A DNA stretch of 64,000 bases from JAYSFC01 sp041913505 (GTDB taxonomy: Bacteria; Pseudomonadota; Gammaproteobacteria; Burkholderiales; Burkholderiaceae_C), in assembly GCA_041913505.1 (NCBI GenBank), contig JAYSFC010000002.1:1-64000 (forward strand). The letters run 5' to 3'. A model generated the notes under the pieces. That model made no database searches, was not told where the DNA came from, and saw only the letters and a list, made by a program, of their open reading frames with translations. This document shows positions 17,828-26,502 of the stretch, piece by piece. The translations under genes were made by a program, and so were the position numbers. Positions within the stretch are counted from its first letter, which is position 1; every line of letters starts with the position of its first letter.

Positions 17828-18528
17828 TCAGTGGCCCGAGGGGCTGTGGGCCGGGTGCGCGCCCAGGTTGCGCTGCAGGATGTTGGAGAACTCCTCGATG
17901 AAGGTCTCCTGGTGTGTGGCGACGCGATCGATGTCGCGTGCAAAGCGGTTGTAGGCAATCACGGCCGGAATGGCCGCAAACAGGCCGATGGCCGTGGCCA
18001 CCAGCGCCTCGGCGATGCCGGGCGCCACCGTGGCGAGCGTGATCTGCTCCATGCCCGCGAAGCCCGTGAACGCGTGCATGATGCCCCACACGGTGCCAAA
18101 CAGGCCCACGTAGGGGCTGACCGATGCCACCGAGCCGAGGAAGGACAGGCTCGATTCGACCACGTCCATTTCGCGCTGGAAGCTCGCGCGCATGGCGCGG
18201 CGCGCGCCGTCGAGCAGGGTGCCGGGGTCGCTGATGCGGCGCTCGCGCAGCTTCTGGTATTCGCGCATGCCGCTGGCGAAGATGCGTTCCATGGGGCCTG
18301 CGTGCTTGGCGTTCTGTGCGGCGCTGGCATACAGGTCGTTGAGGCTGGTGCCCGACCAGAACTCGCGCTCGAAGTCCTCGTTGAGCGACTTCACGCGCTT
18401 GAGCGCGAACAGCTTGCGGAAGATCGCGGCCCAGCTCGCGATCGAGACGCCCACCAGCAGCAGCATCACGAGCTGCACCACCCAGCTGGCGTGCAGCACA
18501 AGGTTGACGATGGACATGTCTTGGGAAT

Positions 18529-18532
<4 letters not shown>
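17828..18532 (-). CDS. tolQ: Tol-Pal system protein TolQ (MotA/TolQ/ExbB family)
   Basis: A 234-aa proton channel subunit with three membrane helices: one near residues 15-35 and a pair near 135-155 and 170-195. The family core SPYVGLFGTVWGIMHAF and the following GIAEALVATAIGLFAAIPAVIAYN are clear. The start at 18532 overlaps the ybgC stop as ATGA, indicating translational coupling. Confidence 0.94.
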
Positions 18533-18954
<422 letters not shown>

Positions 18955-18961
18955 GGCCGCC

Positions 18962-20146
18962 TTACGCCAGCAGGGGTTGGAGGCGTGCCACGGCTTCCTG
19001 CAACTGGGCCATGGAGTTGGCGGTGGAAAAACGCACATAGCGCTGCGGGTCGTGCGTGCCAAAGTCACGCCCAGGGGTCACGGCCAGGTGGGCCTGGCGC
19101 ATGAGGGCATAGGCCAGATCCCAGCTTCCGTTCACGCCCAGGCGCTCGCAGGCGGCGCTGCAATCGGCCCAGGCGTAGAAGGCGCCATCGGGCATCACCG
19201 GCACCTGCAGGCCCAGGCTTTGCAGCGCGGGGATGAAGTAGTCGCGCCGCGCCTTGAATTCGGCGCGGCGGCGTTCGTATTCGGCCAGGCTCTCGGCTTC
19301 GAAGCAGGCCAGCGCTGCGTGCTGCGCGATGGTGCTGGGGCAGATGAACAGGTTTTGCGCCAGGCGCTCGACCACGGGCACCAGTGCTTCGGGCACCACC
19401 ATCCAGCCCAGGCGCCAGCCCGTCATGTTGAAGTACTTGCTGAAGCTGTTGATGCTGATGATGTCGTCGTCGATCGCCAGCGCCGTGTGGCCGAACTGTT
19501 CTTCGTACGACAGGCCCAGGTAGATTTCGTCGATCAGCGTGATGCCGCCGCGCTCCTGCACCACGCCGTGGATGCGGCGTAACTCCTCGGGCGCGATCGA
19601 GGTGCCCGTGGGGTTGGAGGGCGAGGCCAGCAGCACGCCGCGCGTCTTGGGGCCCCAGGCGGCGTGCACTTTCTCGGCGCTGAGCTGGAAGCGCTCGGCG
19701 GCCGTGGTGGGGATCAGCACCGCCGTGCCCTCGGCGGCGCTCACGAAATGCCGGTTGCAGGGGTAGCTGGGGTCGGGCATCAAGACCTCGTCGCCCGCGT
19801 CGATCAAGGCCAGGCAGGCCAGCTGCAACGCGGCCGAGGCGCCCGCCGTGATGGCGATGCGCCGCGCCGGCACCTGCACGCCAAAGCGCTGCGCGTACCA
19901 GTCGCTGATGCGCTCGCGCAGCGGCGCAATGCCCAGCGCCTGGGTGTACTGTGTGGCGCCATCGCGCACGGCCTTGGCTGCAGCCTCCTGCACCAGGGGC
20001 GGGGCGGTGAAGTCGGGTTCGCCAATGTTCAGGAAGATCATGGGCGAACTGCTGCCCGCCACTTCGGCCGCCAGGGCCTGGGCGGCCTTGGCGATCTCCA
20101 TCACATAAAACGGTTCGATGCGCGCAGCGCGGGTGGATGTCTTCAT
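18962..20146 (-). CDS. PLP-dependent aminotransferase, class I/II
   Basis: A 394-aa fold-type I aminotransferase. The PLP lysine is in SINSFSKYFNMTGWRLGW, the phosphate-binding and ring-contact motifs in ASPSNPTGT and LIDEIYLGLSYE, and the terminal arginine in RYVRFSTAN. Length and motifs fit the alanine/aspartate-like group used in amino acid turnover. It lies 87 bp downstream of nusB and 7 bp upstream of ybgC on the same strand. The amino donor is not predictable from sequence alone. Confidence 0.9.
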   Translation of the reverse strand: MKTSTRAARIEPFYVMEIAKAAQALAAEVAGSSSPMIFLNIGEPDFTAPPLVQEAAAKAVRDGATQYTQALGIAPLRERISDWYAQRFGVQVPARRIAITAGASAALQLACLALIDAGDEVLMPDPSYPCNRHFVSAAEGTAVLIPTTAAERFQLSAEKVHAAWGPKTRGVLLASPSNPTGTSIAPEELRRIHGVVQERGGITLIDEIYLGLSYEEQFGHTALAIDDDIISINSFSKYFNMTGWRLGWMVVPEALVPVVERLAQNLFICPSTIAQHAALACFEAESLAEYERRRAEFKARRDYFIPALQSLGLQVPVMPDGAFYAWADCSAACERLGVNGSWDLAYALMRQAHLAVTPGRDFGTHDPQRYVRFSTANSMAQLQEAVARLQPLLA

Positions 20147-20233
20147 GGCAGGGGCCGCGCCAGCGGCGGCGGAGTCTGGGGTGACGACCAGGGCGCCGGG
20201 GGCGAGATGGCGCTTCAGTCAGGCGTGGGGGCG

Positions 20234-20746
20234 TTACTTGCGGTTGGCGGAATCGGCCTGCACCTCGTCGGGCCGCAGCTTGGGTGCCAGGCTGCCGAGC
20301 ACGCCGTTGACGTACTTGTGTCCGTCGGTGCCGCCAAACTCCTTGGCCAGTTCGATGCACTCGTTGAGCACCACGCGCCAGGGCACGTCCAGGCAGTGCT
20401 GGAATTCGTAGGCGCCTATCCACATCACGGCGTGCTCGATGGGCGAGATTTCGGCCAGTGGGCGGTCCAGCAGCGGGGCGATCAGGCCGTCCAGGTCGGC
20501 GGCGCTGGCGATGCAGCCGTGCAGCAGGGCGTCGTAGTGCGCGGTGTCGGCCTTGTGAAAGCCCGAGAGGTCGCGCGTGAACAGGTCGATGGCCGCGGCC
20601 TCGTTGCGCCCGACCAGGTGCTGGTACAGCCCCTGCAGCGCAAACTCGCGTGCGCGCGTGCGGCCCGGCTTGCTCGACGCCTTGCGCGCGCCCGTGCGCG
20701 TGCGGCCCGGGACGCGGGGCTGTGCGGGAGGCGGGGTGGTGCTCAT
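20234..20746 (-). CDS. nusB: Transcription antitermination factor NusB
   Basis: A 170-aa NusB. An arginine-rich tail of about 30 residues precedes the helical core, which includes [14 protein letters not shown], and the signature [33 protein letters not shown] near the C-terminus. NusB binds boxA RNA with NusE for rRNA antitermination. The ATG overlaps the ribH stop as ATGA; ribH-nusB linkage is common in proteobacteria. Confidence 0.95.
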   Translation of the reverse strand: MSTTPPPAQPRVPGRTRTGARKASSKPGRTRAREFALQGLYQHLVGRNEAAAIDLFTRDLSGFHKADTAHYDALLHGCIASAADLDGLIAPLLDRPLAEISPIEHAVMWIGAYEFQHCLDVPWRVVLNECIELAKEFGGTDGHKYVNGVLGSLAPKLRPDEVQADSANRK

Positions 20747-21207
20747 GACAGCGCGTCCAGCAGGTTGGCCATTTCCACGGCGACATGGGCGGCGTCGCGC
20801 CCCTTCTCGGTCTGGCGCGCAATCGCCTGTTCCAGGTTTTCCGTCGTCAGGATGGCGTTGGCCACGGGCAGGTGGTAGTCGAGGGCCACGCGCGAGACGC
20901 CGGCGCCCGACTCGTTGGCCACGAGCTCGAAGTGGTAGGTCTCGCCGCGGATGATGCAGCCCAGGGCCACGAGCGCGTCGTACTTGTCGCTCTCGGCCAT
21001 GGCCTGCAAGGCCACGGACACTTCGAGCGCGCCGGGCACGAATACATGGTCAATGTGCTTGTCCTGCACGCCGAGCGCGAGCAGCTCTTCGCGGCAGGCC
21101 GCCGCGAGCGCGTTGGTGATGCTTTCGTTGAAGCGGGCCTGGACGATGCCGATGTGCAGCTTCTTGCCGCCCTGCTTGTCCGCCGTTCCTTTTTCTGCGC
21201 CAAACAT
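20743..21207 (-). CDS. ribH: 6,7-dimethyl-8-ribityllumazine synthase (RibH)
   Basis: A 154-aa lumazine synthase that condenses the pyrimidine intermediate with 3,4-dihydroxy-2-butanone 4-phosphate in riboflavin synthesis. Conserved segments are [52 protein letters not shown] (with the catalytic histidine) and [15 protein letters not shown]. The ATG at 21207 is 2 bp from the ribBX stop. It forms a tight rib unit with ribBX and nusB. Confidence 0.95.
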   Translation of the reverse strand: MFGAEKGTADKQGGKKLHIGIVQARFNESITNALAAACREELLALGVQDKHIDHVFVPGALEVSVALQAMAESDKYDALVALGCIIRGETYHFELVANESGAGVSRVALDYHLPVANAILTTENLEQAIARQTEKGRDAAHVAVEMANLLDALS

Positions 21208-21209
21208 GG

Positions 21210-22331
21210 TTATTCCTTCGGGATATAGCCGGTGATCTCGAGCCCGTAGCCCGCCATGCTGGGCAGGCGGCGCGGCTGGCCCATGAGCTGCATCTTCTGC
21301 ACGCCGCATTCGCGCAGGATCTGCGCGCCCACGCCGTAGGTGCGCAGGTCCATGCGGCCGCGCTCGGGCGCCTGCGCCGAGCGGGCCTTGCCCTCGAACT
21401 GTTCGAGCAGCTGCTCGGCGCTTTCGCCGCAGTTGAGCAGTACGGCCACGCCCTTGCCCTGGCGGGCGATGTACTGCAGGCTGGTGTCCAGGCCCCACGA
21501 GTGCATGGAGCGGTTGACCTCGAGCGCGTCGAACACCGACAGGGGCTCGTGCACGCGCACGGGCACAGTGTCCTGCGCGCTCCAGGTGCCCTTGACGAGG
21601 GCCAGGTGCACGCTGTTGCTCGGCGCGTCGCGGAACGCGTGGGCCGTGAATTCGCCAAAGGCCGTGACGAGCGGGCGGCTGCCCACCCGCGTGACCAGCG
21701 ACTCGTTGCGGCTGCGGTATTCGATGAGGTCGGCGATGGTGCCGATCTTGATGCCGTGCTCGGCTGCGAAGAGCTGCAGGTCGGGCAGGCGCGCCATGGT
21801 GCCGTCGTCCTTCATGACTTCGCAGATCACGGCAGCGGGGCTGCAGCCGGCCATGCCGGCGAGGTCGCAGCCGGCCTCGGTGTGGCCCGCGCGCATGAGC
21901 ACGCCGCCATCCACGGCCTGCAGCGGGAAGATGTGGCCGGGCTGCACGAGGTCGCTGGCCTGGGCGTTCGGCGCCACGGCGGCGGCCACGGTGCGCGCGC
22001 GGTCGGCGGCGGAGATGCCCGTGGTCACGCCCTCGGCGGCCTCGATCGACACGGTGAAGGCCGTGCCCATCTTGGTGCCGTTGCGCGCCACCATGGGCGG
22101 CAGCGAGAGGCGCTCGCAGCGCTCGCGCGTGAGCGTGAGGCAGATCAGGCCGCGGCCGAAGCGCGCCATGAAGTTGATGGCCTCGGGGGTCACATGGTCG
22201 GCGGCGAGCACCAGGTCGCCTTCGTTTTCGCGGTCTTCCTCGTCCACGAGGATGACGATGCGCCCGGCGCGCATCTCGGCCACGATGTCTTCCACCGGCG
22301 AGACGGGCACGGGGGTGAGGGGGGTAGTCAT
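21210..22331 (-). CDS. ribB: 3,4-dihydroxy-2-butanone 4-phosphate synthase with degenerate GTP cyclohydrolase II domain (RibBX)
   Basis: A 373-aa fusion. Residues 1-210 are a normal Rib[16 protein letters not shown] (metal-binding acidic loop), [12 protein letters not shown] and [14 protein letters not shown]. Residues 215-373 keep the GTP cyclohydrolase II fold but lack its key residues: at 260-285 the three zinc cysteines expected after the VRVH motif are absent ([11 protein letters not shown]), and the catalytic EGRGIGL loop is replaced around 300-309. This is the RibBX type reported as common in Proteobacteria, so a separate active RibA must exist elsewhere. The start at 22331 gives the family N-terminus. 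No FMN riboswitch is recognisable upstream. Confidence 0.9.
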   Translation of the reverse strand: MTTPLTPVPVSPVEDIVAEMRAGRIVILVDEEDRENEGDLVLAADHVTPEAINFMARFGRGLICLTLTRERCERLSLPPMVARNGTKMGTAFTVSIEAAEGVTTGISAADRARTVAAAVAPNAQASDLVQPGHIFPLQAVDGGVLMRAGHTEAGCDLAGMAGCSPAAVICEVMKDDGTMARLPDLQLFAAEHGIKIGTIADLIEYRSRNESLVTRVGSRPLVTAFGEFTAHAFRDAPSNSVHLALVKGTWSAQDTVPVRVHEPLSVFDALEVNRSMHSWGLDTSLQYIARQGKGVAVLLNCGESAEQLLEQFEGKARSAQAPERGRMDLRTYGVGAQILRECGVQKMQLMGQPRRLPSMAGYGLEITGYIPKE

Positions 22332-22566
22332 GGAGGGCTTTCGTTGGGGGCCGTGTCTGGCGGTCAGGGGCAGCGCAGGTTCCTGATGGCCGACGGGCTG
22401 AGCGCCCGGCGGGCGCCCCAAAGAACATGCGATGCGGCGCGGCCGCACGGTGAAAGCGTGCCCGGTGGGGGATGCGCTCTCGAAGCGGCCGATTTTAGTC
22501 CAGCCTGCGGCGCTGCGGTGCAAACAGGGGCTTGGCTCCTGCGGCTGGAGTGCACGCGGGCGCCGC

Positions 22567-22860
22567 TCAGATGGCGCTGCCCTGCAGCACCACGTCGGAC
22601 TCGGGGTAGGCCACGCAGGGCAGCACGCAGCCCTCGGCCTTCTCCTCGGCCGTGAGGCCGGGCCACTCGATCTCGTAGCGCACGCGGCCCTGTGCGAGGT
22701 GGCCGATGCAGGTGCGGCAGGTGCCGTTGCGGCAGGAACTGGGCCAGTCGATACCGCCCTGTTCGATGGAGTGCAGCAGGGGCTGGTCGGGCCAGGCATC
22801 GCACTGCAGGCCGTCGGGCTCGATGCGGGCGGTGAAGAAGGGGGCGGAAGGCTGGTTCAT
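22567..22860 (-). CDS. 2Fe-2S ferredoxin-type iron-sulfur protein
   Basis: A 97-aa plant-type [2Fe-2S] ferredoxin. The cluster ligands are visible as C-x4-C-x2-C (SCRNGTCRTCIG) plus a distal cysteine in GCVLPCVAYPESD. The protein is a small electron carrier; its reductase or client is not next to it. The ATG at 22860 overlaps the stop of the upstream methyltransferase gene as ATGA, so the two are translationally coupled. Confidence 0.88.
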   Translation of the reverse strand: MNQPSAPFFTARIEPDGLQCDAWPDQPLLHSIEQGGIDWPSSCRNGTCRTCIGHLAQGRVRYEIEWPGLTAEEKAEGCVLPCVAYPESDVVLQGSAI

Positions 22861-23513
22861 GGGTTGGATAGAAGCGAAGGGGCAGCGGGCGTGGCGCGGG
22901 TCCACACCAGCAGCAGGTTGTTGGCGGGCAGGGCGTGGCGTGCGGCCAGGCGCAGCCCGGCGTCCGCGGCGGCTTGGGCCACGTCCGCGAGGCGGCGGAT
23001 GCCCCAGTCCGGGTCCTGGGCGCGCAGGCTGGCGTCGAACGCGAGGTTGCCGGGGGCGGTGGGCACGCCGTCCTCAAGGTAAGGGCCGTAGGTGACGAGC
23101 ACTCCGCCCGGCGCCAGGTGGCGCGCTGCGCCCTGCATCAGGCCTGCGCAGCAGGCCCAGGGCGCGATGTGCAGCATGTTGGCGCAGTAAACCAGGTCGA
23201 ACGGCGCGGCGAAGTCCGGGCCGTCGGCGGGCCAGTCGGCAGCCCGCACGTCGAGCCGCAGGGGCGGCAGCACGTTGCGCGCGCCCGCCTGGGCTGCCCA
23301 GCCGGCGATGGCACCGAAGTGATGGTCGTCCAGATCGGTGGGTTGCCAGGTCCAGCCGGGCAGGGCCGCAGCGAAGTGCGCGGCATGCTGGCCCGTGCCG
23401 CTGGCGATCTCGAGCGCAGCCCCCTGGAGCGGCAGCAAGGCCTGCAGCACCGCGAGGATGGGCGCCTGGTTGCGCTCGGCGGCGGCGCTGTGGGCGAGCG
23501 GCGGATGGATCAT
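22857..23513 (-). CDS. DUF938-family SAM-dependent methyltransferase
   Basis: A 218-aa class I methyltransferase-fold protein of the DUF938 family. Motif I is ALEIASGTGQHAAHFA (about residues 33-48), followed by the acidic loop WQPTDLD and the family-specific DLVYCANMLHIAPW. The substrate is unknown for the family. It overlaps the ferredoxin gene by 4 bp. Upstream lies a repeat-rich gap of more than 500 bp. Confidence 0.85.
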   Translation of the reverse strand: MIHPPLAHSAAAERNQAPILAVLQALLPLQGAALEIASGTGQHAAHFAAALPGWTWQPTDLDDHHFGAIAGWAAQAGARNVLPPLRLDVRAADWPADGPDFAAPFDLVYCANMLHIAPWACCAGLMQGAARHLAPGGVLVTYGPYLEDGVPTAPGNLAFDASLRAQDPDWGIRRLADVAQAAADAGLRLAARHALPANNLLLVWTRATPAAPSLLSNP

Positions 23514-23523
23514 GAAAGCGTTT

Positions 23524-23580
23524 GGGGCTTATAGCGCTTGCCCTGCAAGCGTGGGCAGCTATGAAATAAAGAGCATTTGG
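23524..23580 (-). repeat. Dispersed palindromic repeat, copy 3 (best preserved)
   Basis: On the minus strand: T-rich start, CATAGCTGCCCACGCTTGC, three bases, GCAAGCGCTATAAGCCCC and an A-rich end. The inner GCTTGC/GCAAGC and outer ATAGC/GCTAT arms form a hairpin. This copy best shows the shared plan of the group (ATAGCT, CGCTT, AAGCGCT, GGC or GCC, then A or T run). Confidence 0.5.
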
Positions 23581-23605
23581 GGCAGCAGGATGGGGCGTGG
23601 CTGCC

Positions 23606-23718
23606 TTGTTTTTCAGCAATGCAAGGATATTCTTTGCGAATCAATGACTTAGCGTGGCCATACAGGGCTTGTCCAAAGTTGTCCACAAGATTGTCCCGTG
23701 CGGGGCGGGATAACCTGG
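23606..23718. repeat. DnaA-box repeat unit R1
   Basis: First of three homologous units. It has a T tract, a conserved AATCAA-x2-ACTTAGC segment, CATACAG, then the DnaA-like nonamer TTGTCCACA (23679-23687, one mismatch to TTATCCACA) and an opposed GGGATAACC. R1 and R2 align over 102 bp without gaps at about four in five positions by eye. Confidence 0.75.
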
Positions 23719-23777
23719 TTCCGAAAGCTCCTCGCGGGAGCATTCACGCCATTGCGCATGTACCCGGCCACCGGCGC

Positions 23778-23891
23778 CTATTTTTTGGGCAATCCAAGGA
23801 TATGCCTTGCCAATCAAGCACTTAGCATCGTCATACAGAACTTGTTCAAGGTTATCCACATGATTGTCCAGTACGGACAGGGATAACCGGG
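23778..23891. repeat. DnaA-box repeat unit R2
   Basis: Second unit. Contains a perfect TTATCCACA nonamer at 23852-23860. GGTTATCC and GGATAACC face each other about 20-25 bp apart, with an inner TGTCC-AGTAC-GGACA inverted repeat between them, so the end of each unit can fold or bind symmetrical protein pairs. The T tract at 23780-23786 precedes it. Confidence 0.8.
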
Positions 23892-23913
23892 ACAAGGTGT
23901 AGCCAGTGTTGCC

Positions 23914-24026
23914 TAAAAAATGGGCAGTTTGATGCTTTTCTTTGTGAATCAAGCACTTGCCTGCGCCATACAGGACTTGCCCACGGTTATCCACACAATT
24001 GTCCAGTGCCGTACGGGATAACCCGG
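23914..24026. repeat. DnaA-box repeat unit R3
   Basis: Third unit, with a perfect TTATCCACA at 23987-23995, followed by ATTGTCCAGTGCC and GGGATAACCC. The first ~30 bp are more divergent than the rest. Together with R1 and R2 it fills most of the 532-bp gap between the methyltransferase and the DUF427 gene, in which no gene is supported. Confidence 0.8.
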
Positions 24027-24045
24027 AGCAGCCTCGCCGTGCGCG

Positions 24046-24327
24046 TCAGGCCTCGACCTTCACGCCCTTCCAGAACGCCACGCGGCCCCGGATGGACTCG
24101 GCCTCGGGCTTGGGGTCGGCGTAGGTCCAGGCGGCCTCGGGGTTGAGTTCGCCGTTGACGAGCAGGGACAGGTAGGTGGCCTGGCCCTTCCAGGGGCACA
24201 TGGTCTTGTGGTTGCTGAAGGTGAAGTACTCACGCTTGAGCGCGCTTTCGGGGAAGTAGTGGTTCCCTTCGACCAGGACGGTGTCGTCGCTCTCGGCGAC
24301 GACCACGCCGTTCCAGATGGCTTTCAT
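24046..24327 (-). CDS. DUF427 domain-containing protein
   Basis: A 93-aa single-domain DUF427 protein. Recognisable family segments are MKAIWNGVVVAESDDTVLVEGNHYFP and CPWKGQATYLSL, with WTYADPKPEA toward the end. The fold is a small beta-tent; no enzymatic role is established. It stands alone between the repeat region and a divergent transaminase gene. Confidence 0.88.
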   Translation of the reverse strand: MKAIWNGVVVAESDDTVLVEGNHYFPESALKREYFTFSNHKTMCPWKGQATYLSLLVNGELNPEAAWTYADPKPEAESIRGRVAFWKGVKVEA

Positions 24328-24429
24328 CGAATGCTCCTAAGTTCTTGAGGGGTGGCCCGTACGTTGTGGCGAGGCCACGGGCCCGTGGGGGAGGTTGGCG
24401 CTCCCGAGCAAGCCCTACAGAATACCCGC

Positions 24430-25344
24430 ATGACCTCCACACCGCCCGACTACTCGCAGGGCGCCGCCTACGTTCGCGGCGCCTACGTGCCCATTGGCGA
24501 GGCTGCCATCCCGATCACCGACTGGGGCTTTCTGCGCTCCGACGCGACCTACGACGTGGTCACGGTGTGGGAGGGGGCCTTCTTCCGGCTCGATGCGCAC
24601 CTGGAGCGCTTTTTCGCGAGCTGCGCGCGCTTCCGGCTCGACCCGGGGCTGTCGGCCGACGAGATCGCCGATGTGCTGGCGCATTGCGTGCGCCTGTCGG
24701 GACTGCGCAGCGCCTACGTGGAGATGATCGTCACGCGCGGCCAGCCGCCCTGGGGCTCGCGCGACCCGCGCCAGGCCGTGAACCGCTTCTACGCCTTCGC
24801 CGTGCCCTATGTCTGGATCGCCAATGCCGAGCAGCGCGAACGCGGCCTGAACCTCGTGGTGAGCGACGTGCAGCGCATTCCCGCGGGCAGCGTGGACCCG
24901 CGCGCCAAGAACTACCACTGGAACGACCTCACGATGGGCCTGCTGGGCGCGCTCGATGCCGGCGGCGACACCGTGGTGCTCAGCGATGGCGCGGGGAACG
25001 TGGTGGAAGGGCCGGGCTTCAACGTGTTCTGCGTGAACGCGCAGGGCGTGCTGGTCACGCCGGCCACCGGGGTGCTCGAAGGCATCACGCGGCGCACCGT
25101 GCTGGAGATGGCGCAGGCCCAGGGGCTGCCCTGCGAGCAGCGCGCGCTGCCCGCGGCCGAACTGCGCGGCGCGCGCGAGGTGTTCCTCTCGACCTCGGGC
25201 GGCGGCGTGCTGCCCGTCACGCGCGTGGATGGCGTGCCCGTGGGGCCAGGCGCCGTGGGGCCGGTCACCCAGCGCATGGTCCGCATGTACTGGGACTGGC
25301 ACCGCGAGCCGCGCTTTTCGCGCGCCGTGGACTACGGCGCCTGA
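24430..25344 (+). CDS. Class IV aminotransferase, (R)-selective amine transaminase-like
   Basis: A 304-aa fold-type IV PLP enzyme. The catalytic lysine is K160 (PRAKNYHWNDLTMG) and the PLP-anchoring glutamate E193 (VVEGPGFN). Beyond the general BCAT/DAAT features it shares segments I recognise from (R)-amine transaminases such as that of Aspergillus terreus: TYDVVTVWEGAFFRLDAHL, YVEMIVTRG (97-105), PYVWI, GVLEGITRRTV and a C-terminal VDYGA. This comparison is from memory, not alignment. A branched-chain or D-amino acid role remains possible. The ATG at 24430 fits the family N-terminus. The gene is divergent from DUF427 and upstream of the SDR gene. Confidence 0.85.
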   Translation: MTSTPPDYSQGAAYVRGAYVPIGEAAIPITDWGFLRSDATYDVVTVWEGAFFRLDAHLERFFASCARFRLDPGLSADEIADVLAHCVRLSGLRSAYVEMIVTRGQPPWGSRDPRQAVNRFYAFAVPYVWIANAEQRERGLNLVVSDVQRIPAGSVDPRAKNYHWNDLTMGLLGALDAGGDTVVLSDGAGNVVEGPGFNVFCVNAQGVLVTPATGVLEGITRRTVLEMAQAQGLPCEQRALPAAELRGAREVFLSTSGGGVLPVTRVDGVPVGPGAVGPVTQRMVRMYWDWHREPRFSRAVDYGA

Positions 25345-25447
25345 GCGCCGCCTGCCCACCGCTTCCAGTCACCTGCGCAACGCGCCGCCGCCGCGCCTTG
25401 CGCTAGAGTGCGCCTCCATTGCATTTACCAAGGAGGCAAGGACAACC

Positions 25448-26359
25448 ATGGCAAGCATCGACTTCAAGGGCCGCGTGGCCATCGTGACGGGCGCGGGCGG
25501 CGGCCTGGGCCGCCAGCATGCGCTGGCGCTGGCGGCGCGCGGCGCCAAGGTGCTCGTCAACGACCTGGGCGGCGCGGTGGACGGCAGCGGCGGGTCGGTC
25601 TCGGCCGCGCAGGCCGTGGTCGATGAGATCCGCGCGGCGGGCGGCGAGGCGCTGGCCAACGGCGCCTCGGTGACCGACTTCGCGGCCGTGCAGGCCATGG
25701 TGCAGCAGGCCGTCGACGCCTGGGGCCGCGTGGACATCCTCGTGAACAACGCCGGCATCCTGCGCGACAAATCGTTCGCCAAGATGGACATGGCGGACTT
25801 CGCCCTCGTGGTCCAGGTCCACCTCATGGGCGCGGCCCACTGCTGCAAGGCCGTGTGGCCGCACATGGTGGCGCAGAACTACGGGCGCATCGTGATGACG
25901 ACCTCGTCCACGGGCCTGTACGGCAACTTCGGCCAGGCCAACTACGGCGCGGCCAAGCTCGCGCAGGTCGGCCTCATGCAGACCCTCGCGATCGAGGGGG
26001 CCAAGTACGGCATCCACGTGAACGCCCTGGCCCCCACGGCCGCCACGCGCATGACCGAGGGCCTGATGCCCGAAGAGGTGCTGGCCGCCCTCAAGCCCGA
26101 GGCCGTGGTGCCCGCCATGCTGGTGCTGGCGCACGAGAGCGCCCCCACGCGCACCATCCTGTGCGCGGGCGCAGGTACGTTCGAGGCGGCCCACATCACG
26201 CTGACCCAGGGCATTCACTTGGGGCTGGGCGCCGATGTGCCCGAGCAGCTTGCGGCGCGCCTGGCCGAGGTCACCGACCGCGCGGGCGAGCAGGTGCCGC
26301 AAAGCGGCGCGGCCCAGGGCACGAACGAGGTCGGCAAGGCCCTGGCGGCCCGGCGCTGA
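25448..26359 (+). CDS. SDR-family (3R)-hydroxyacyl-CoA dehydrogenase-like protein
   Basis: A 303-aa short-chain dehydrogenase. The nucleotide motif TGAGGGLG is at 14-21, NNAG at 100-103, and the catalytic set S153/S154, Y166 and K170 (YGAAK). The long loop VNDLGGAVDGSGGS after strand 2 is typical of the dehydrogenase part of peroxisomal multifunctional enzyme 2, which oxidises (3R)-hydroxyacyl-CoA. AGGAGG (25431-25436) lies 11 nt before the ATG. The C-terminal 60 residues extend past the SDR core. The exact acyl substrate is unknown. Confidence 0.87.
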   Translation: MASIDFKGRVAIVTGAGGGLGRQHALALAARGAKVLVNDLGGAVDGSGGSVSAAQAVVDEIRAAGGEALANGASVTDFAAVQAMVQQAVDAWGRVDILVNNAGILRDKSFAKMDMADFALVVQVHLMGAAHCCKAVWPHMVAQNYGRIVMTTSSTGLYGNFGQANYGAAKLAQVGLMQTLAIEGAKYGIHVNALAPTAATRMTEGLMPEEVLAALKPEAVVPAMLVLAHESAPTRTILCAGAGTFEAAHITLTQGIHLGLGADVPEQLAARLAEVTDRAGEQVPQSGAAQGTNEVGKALAARR

Positions 26360-26375
26360 GGCCTATACAACAAAA

Positions 26376-26400
26376 CACGGCGTTTGCGTGGCGCCGTGTG
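26376..26400. other. Hairpin between the SDR gene and gshA
   Basis: ACACGGCG (26376-26383) and CGCCGTGT (26393-26400) form an 8-bp stem with a 9-nt loop. It has no following T run, so it is not a standard terminator. Nothing else is recognisable in the 143-bp gap. Confidence 0.4.
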
Positions 26401-26502
26401 CCAGTGCCCCGGAAATCGGGCCGGATTGACGCCGTGTCAGGCAATCGGGGCCCCGGCATGCTAAGTTCCGACCCCACCAAGAGACGGATCGGCACCGAAC
26501 AC

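Noticed and set aside
22332..22566. FMN riboswitch upstream of ribBX
   Set aside because: The conserved RFN blocks (for example the AGGGTGAAATTCCC and ACCGGCGGT elements) are not found on the minus strand; only GC-rich hairpins are seen.
23606..24026. CRISPR array or oriC in the repeat region
   Set aside because: Units are ~110 bp, few and unequal in spacing (173 and 135 bp between nonamers), with no short identical repeats or spacers and no cas genes. For oriC, neither dnaA, dnaN nor gidA/rnpA-type neighbours are present.
25855..26502. Extended gshA frame starting inside the SDR gene
   Set aside because: The extra ~216 residues are the shadow of the SDR gene and lack family similarity.
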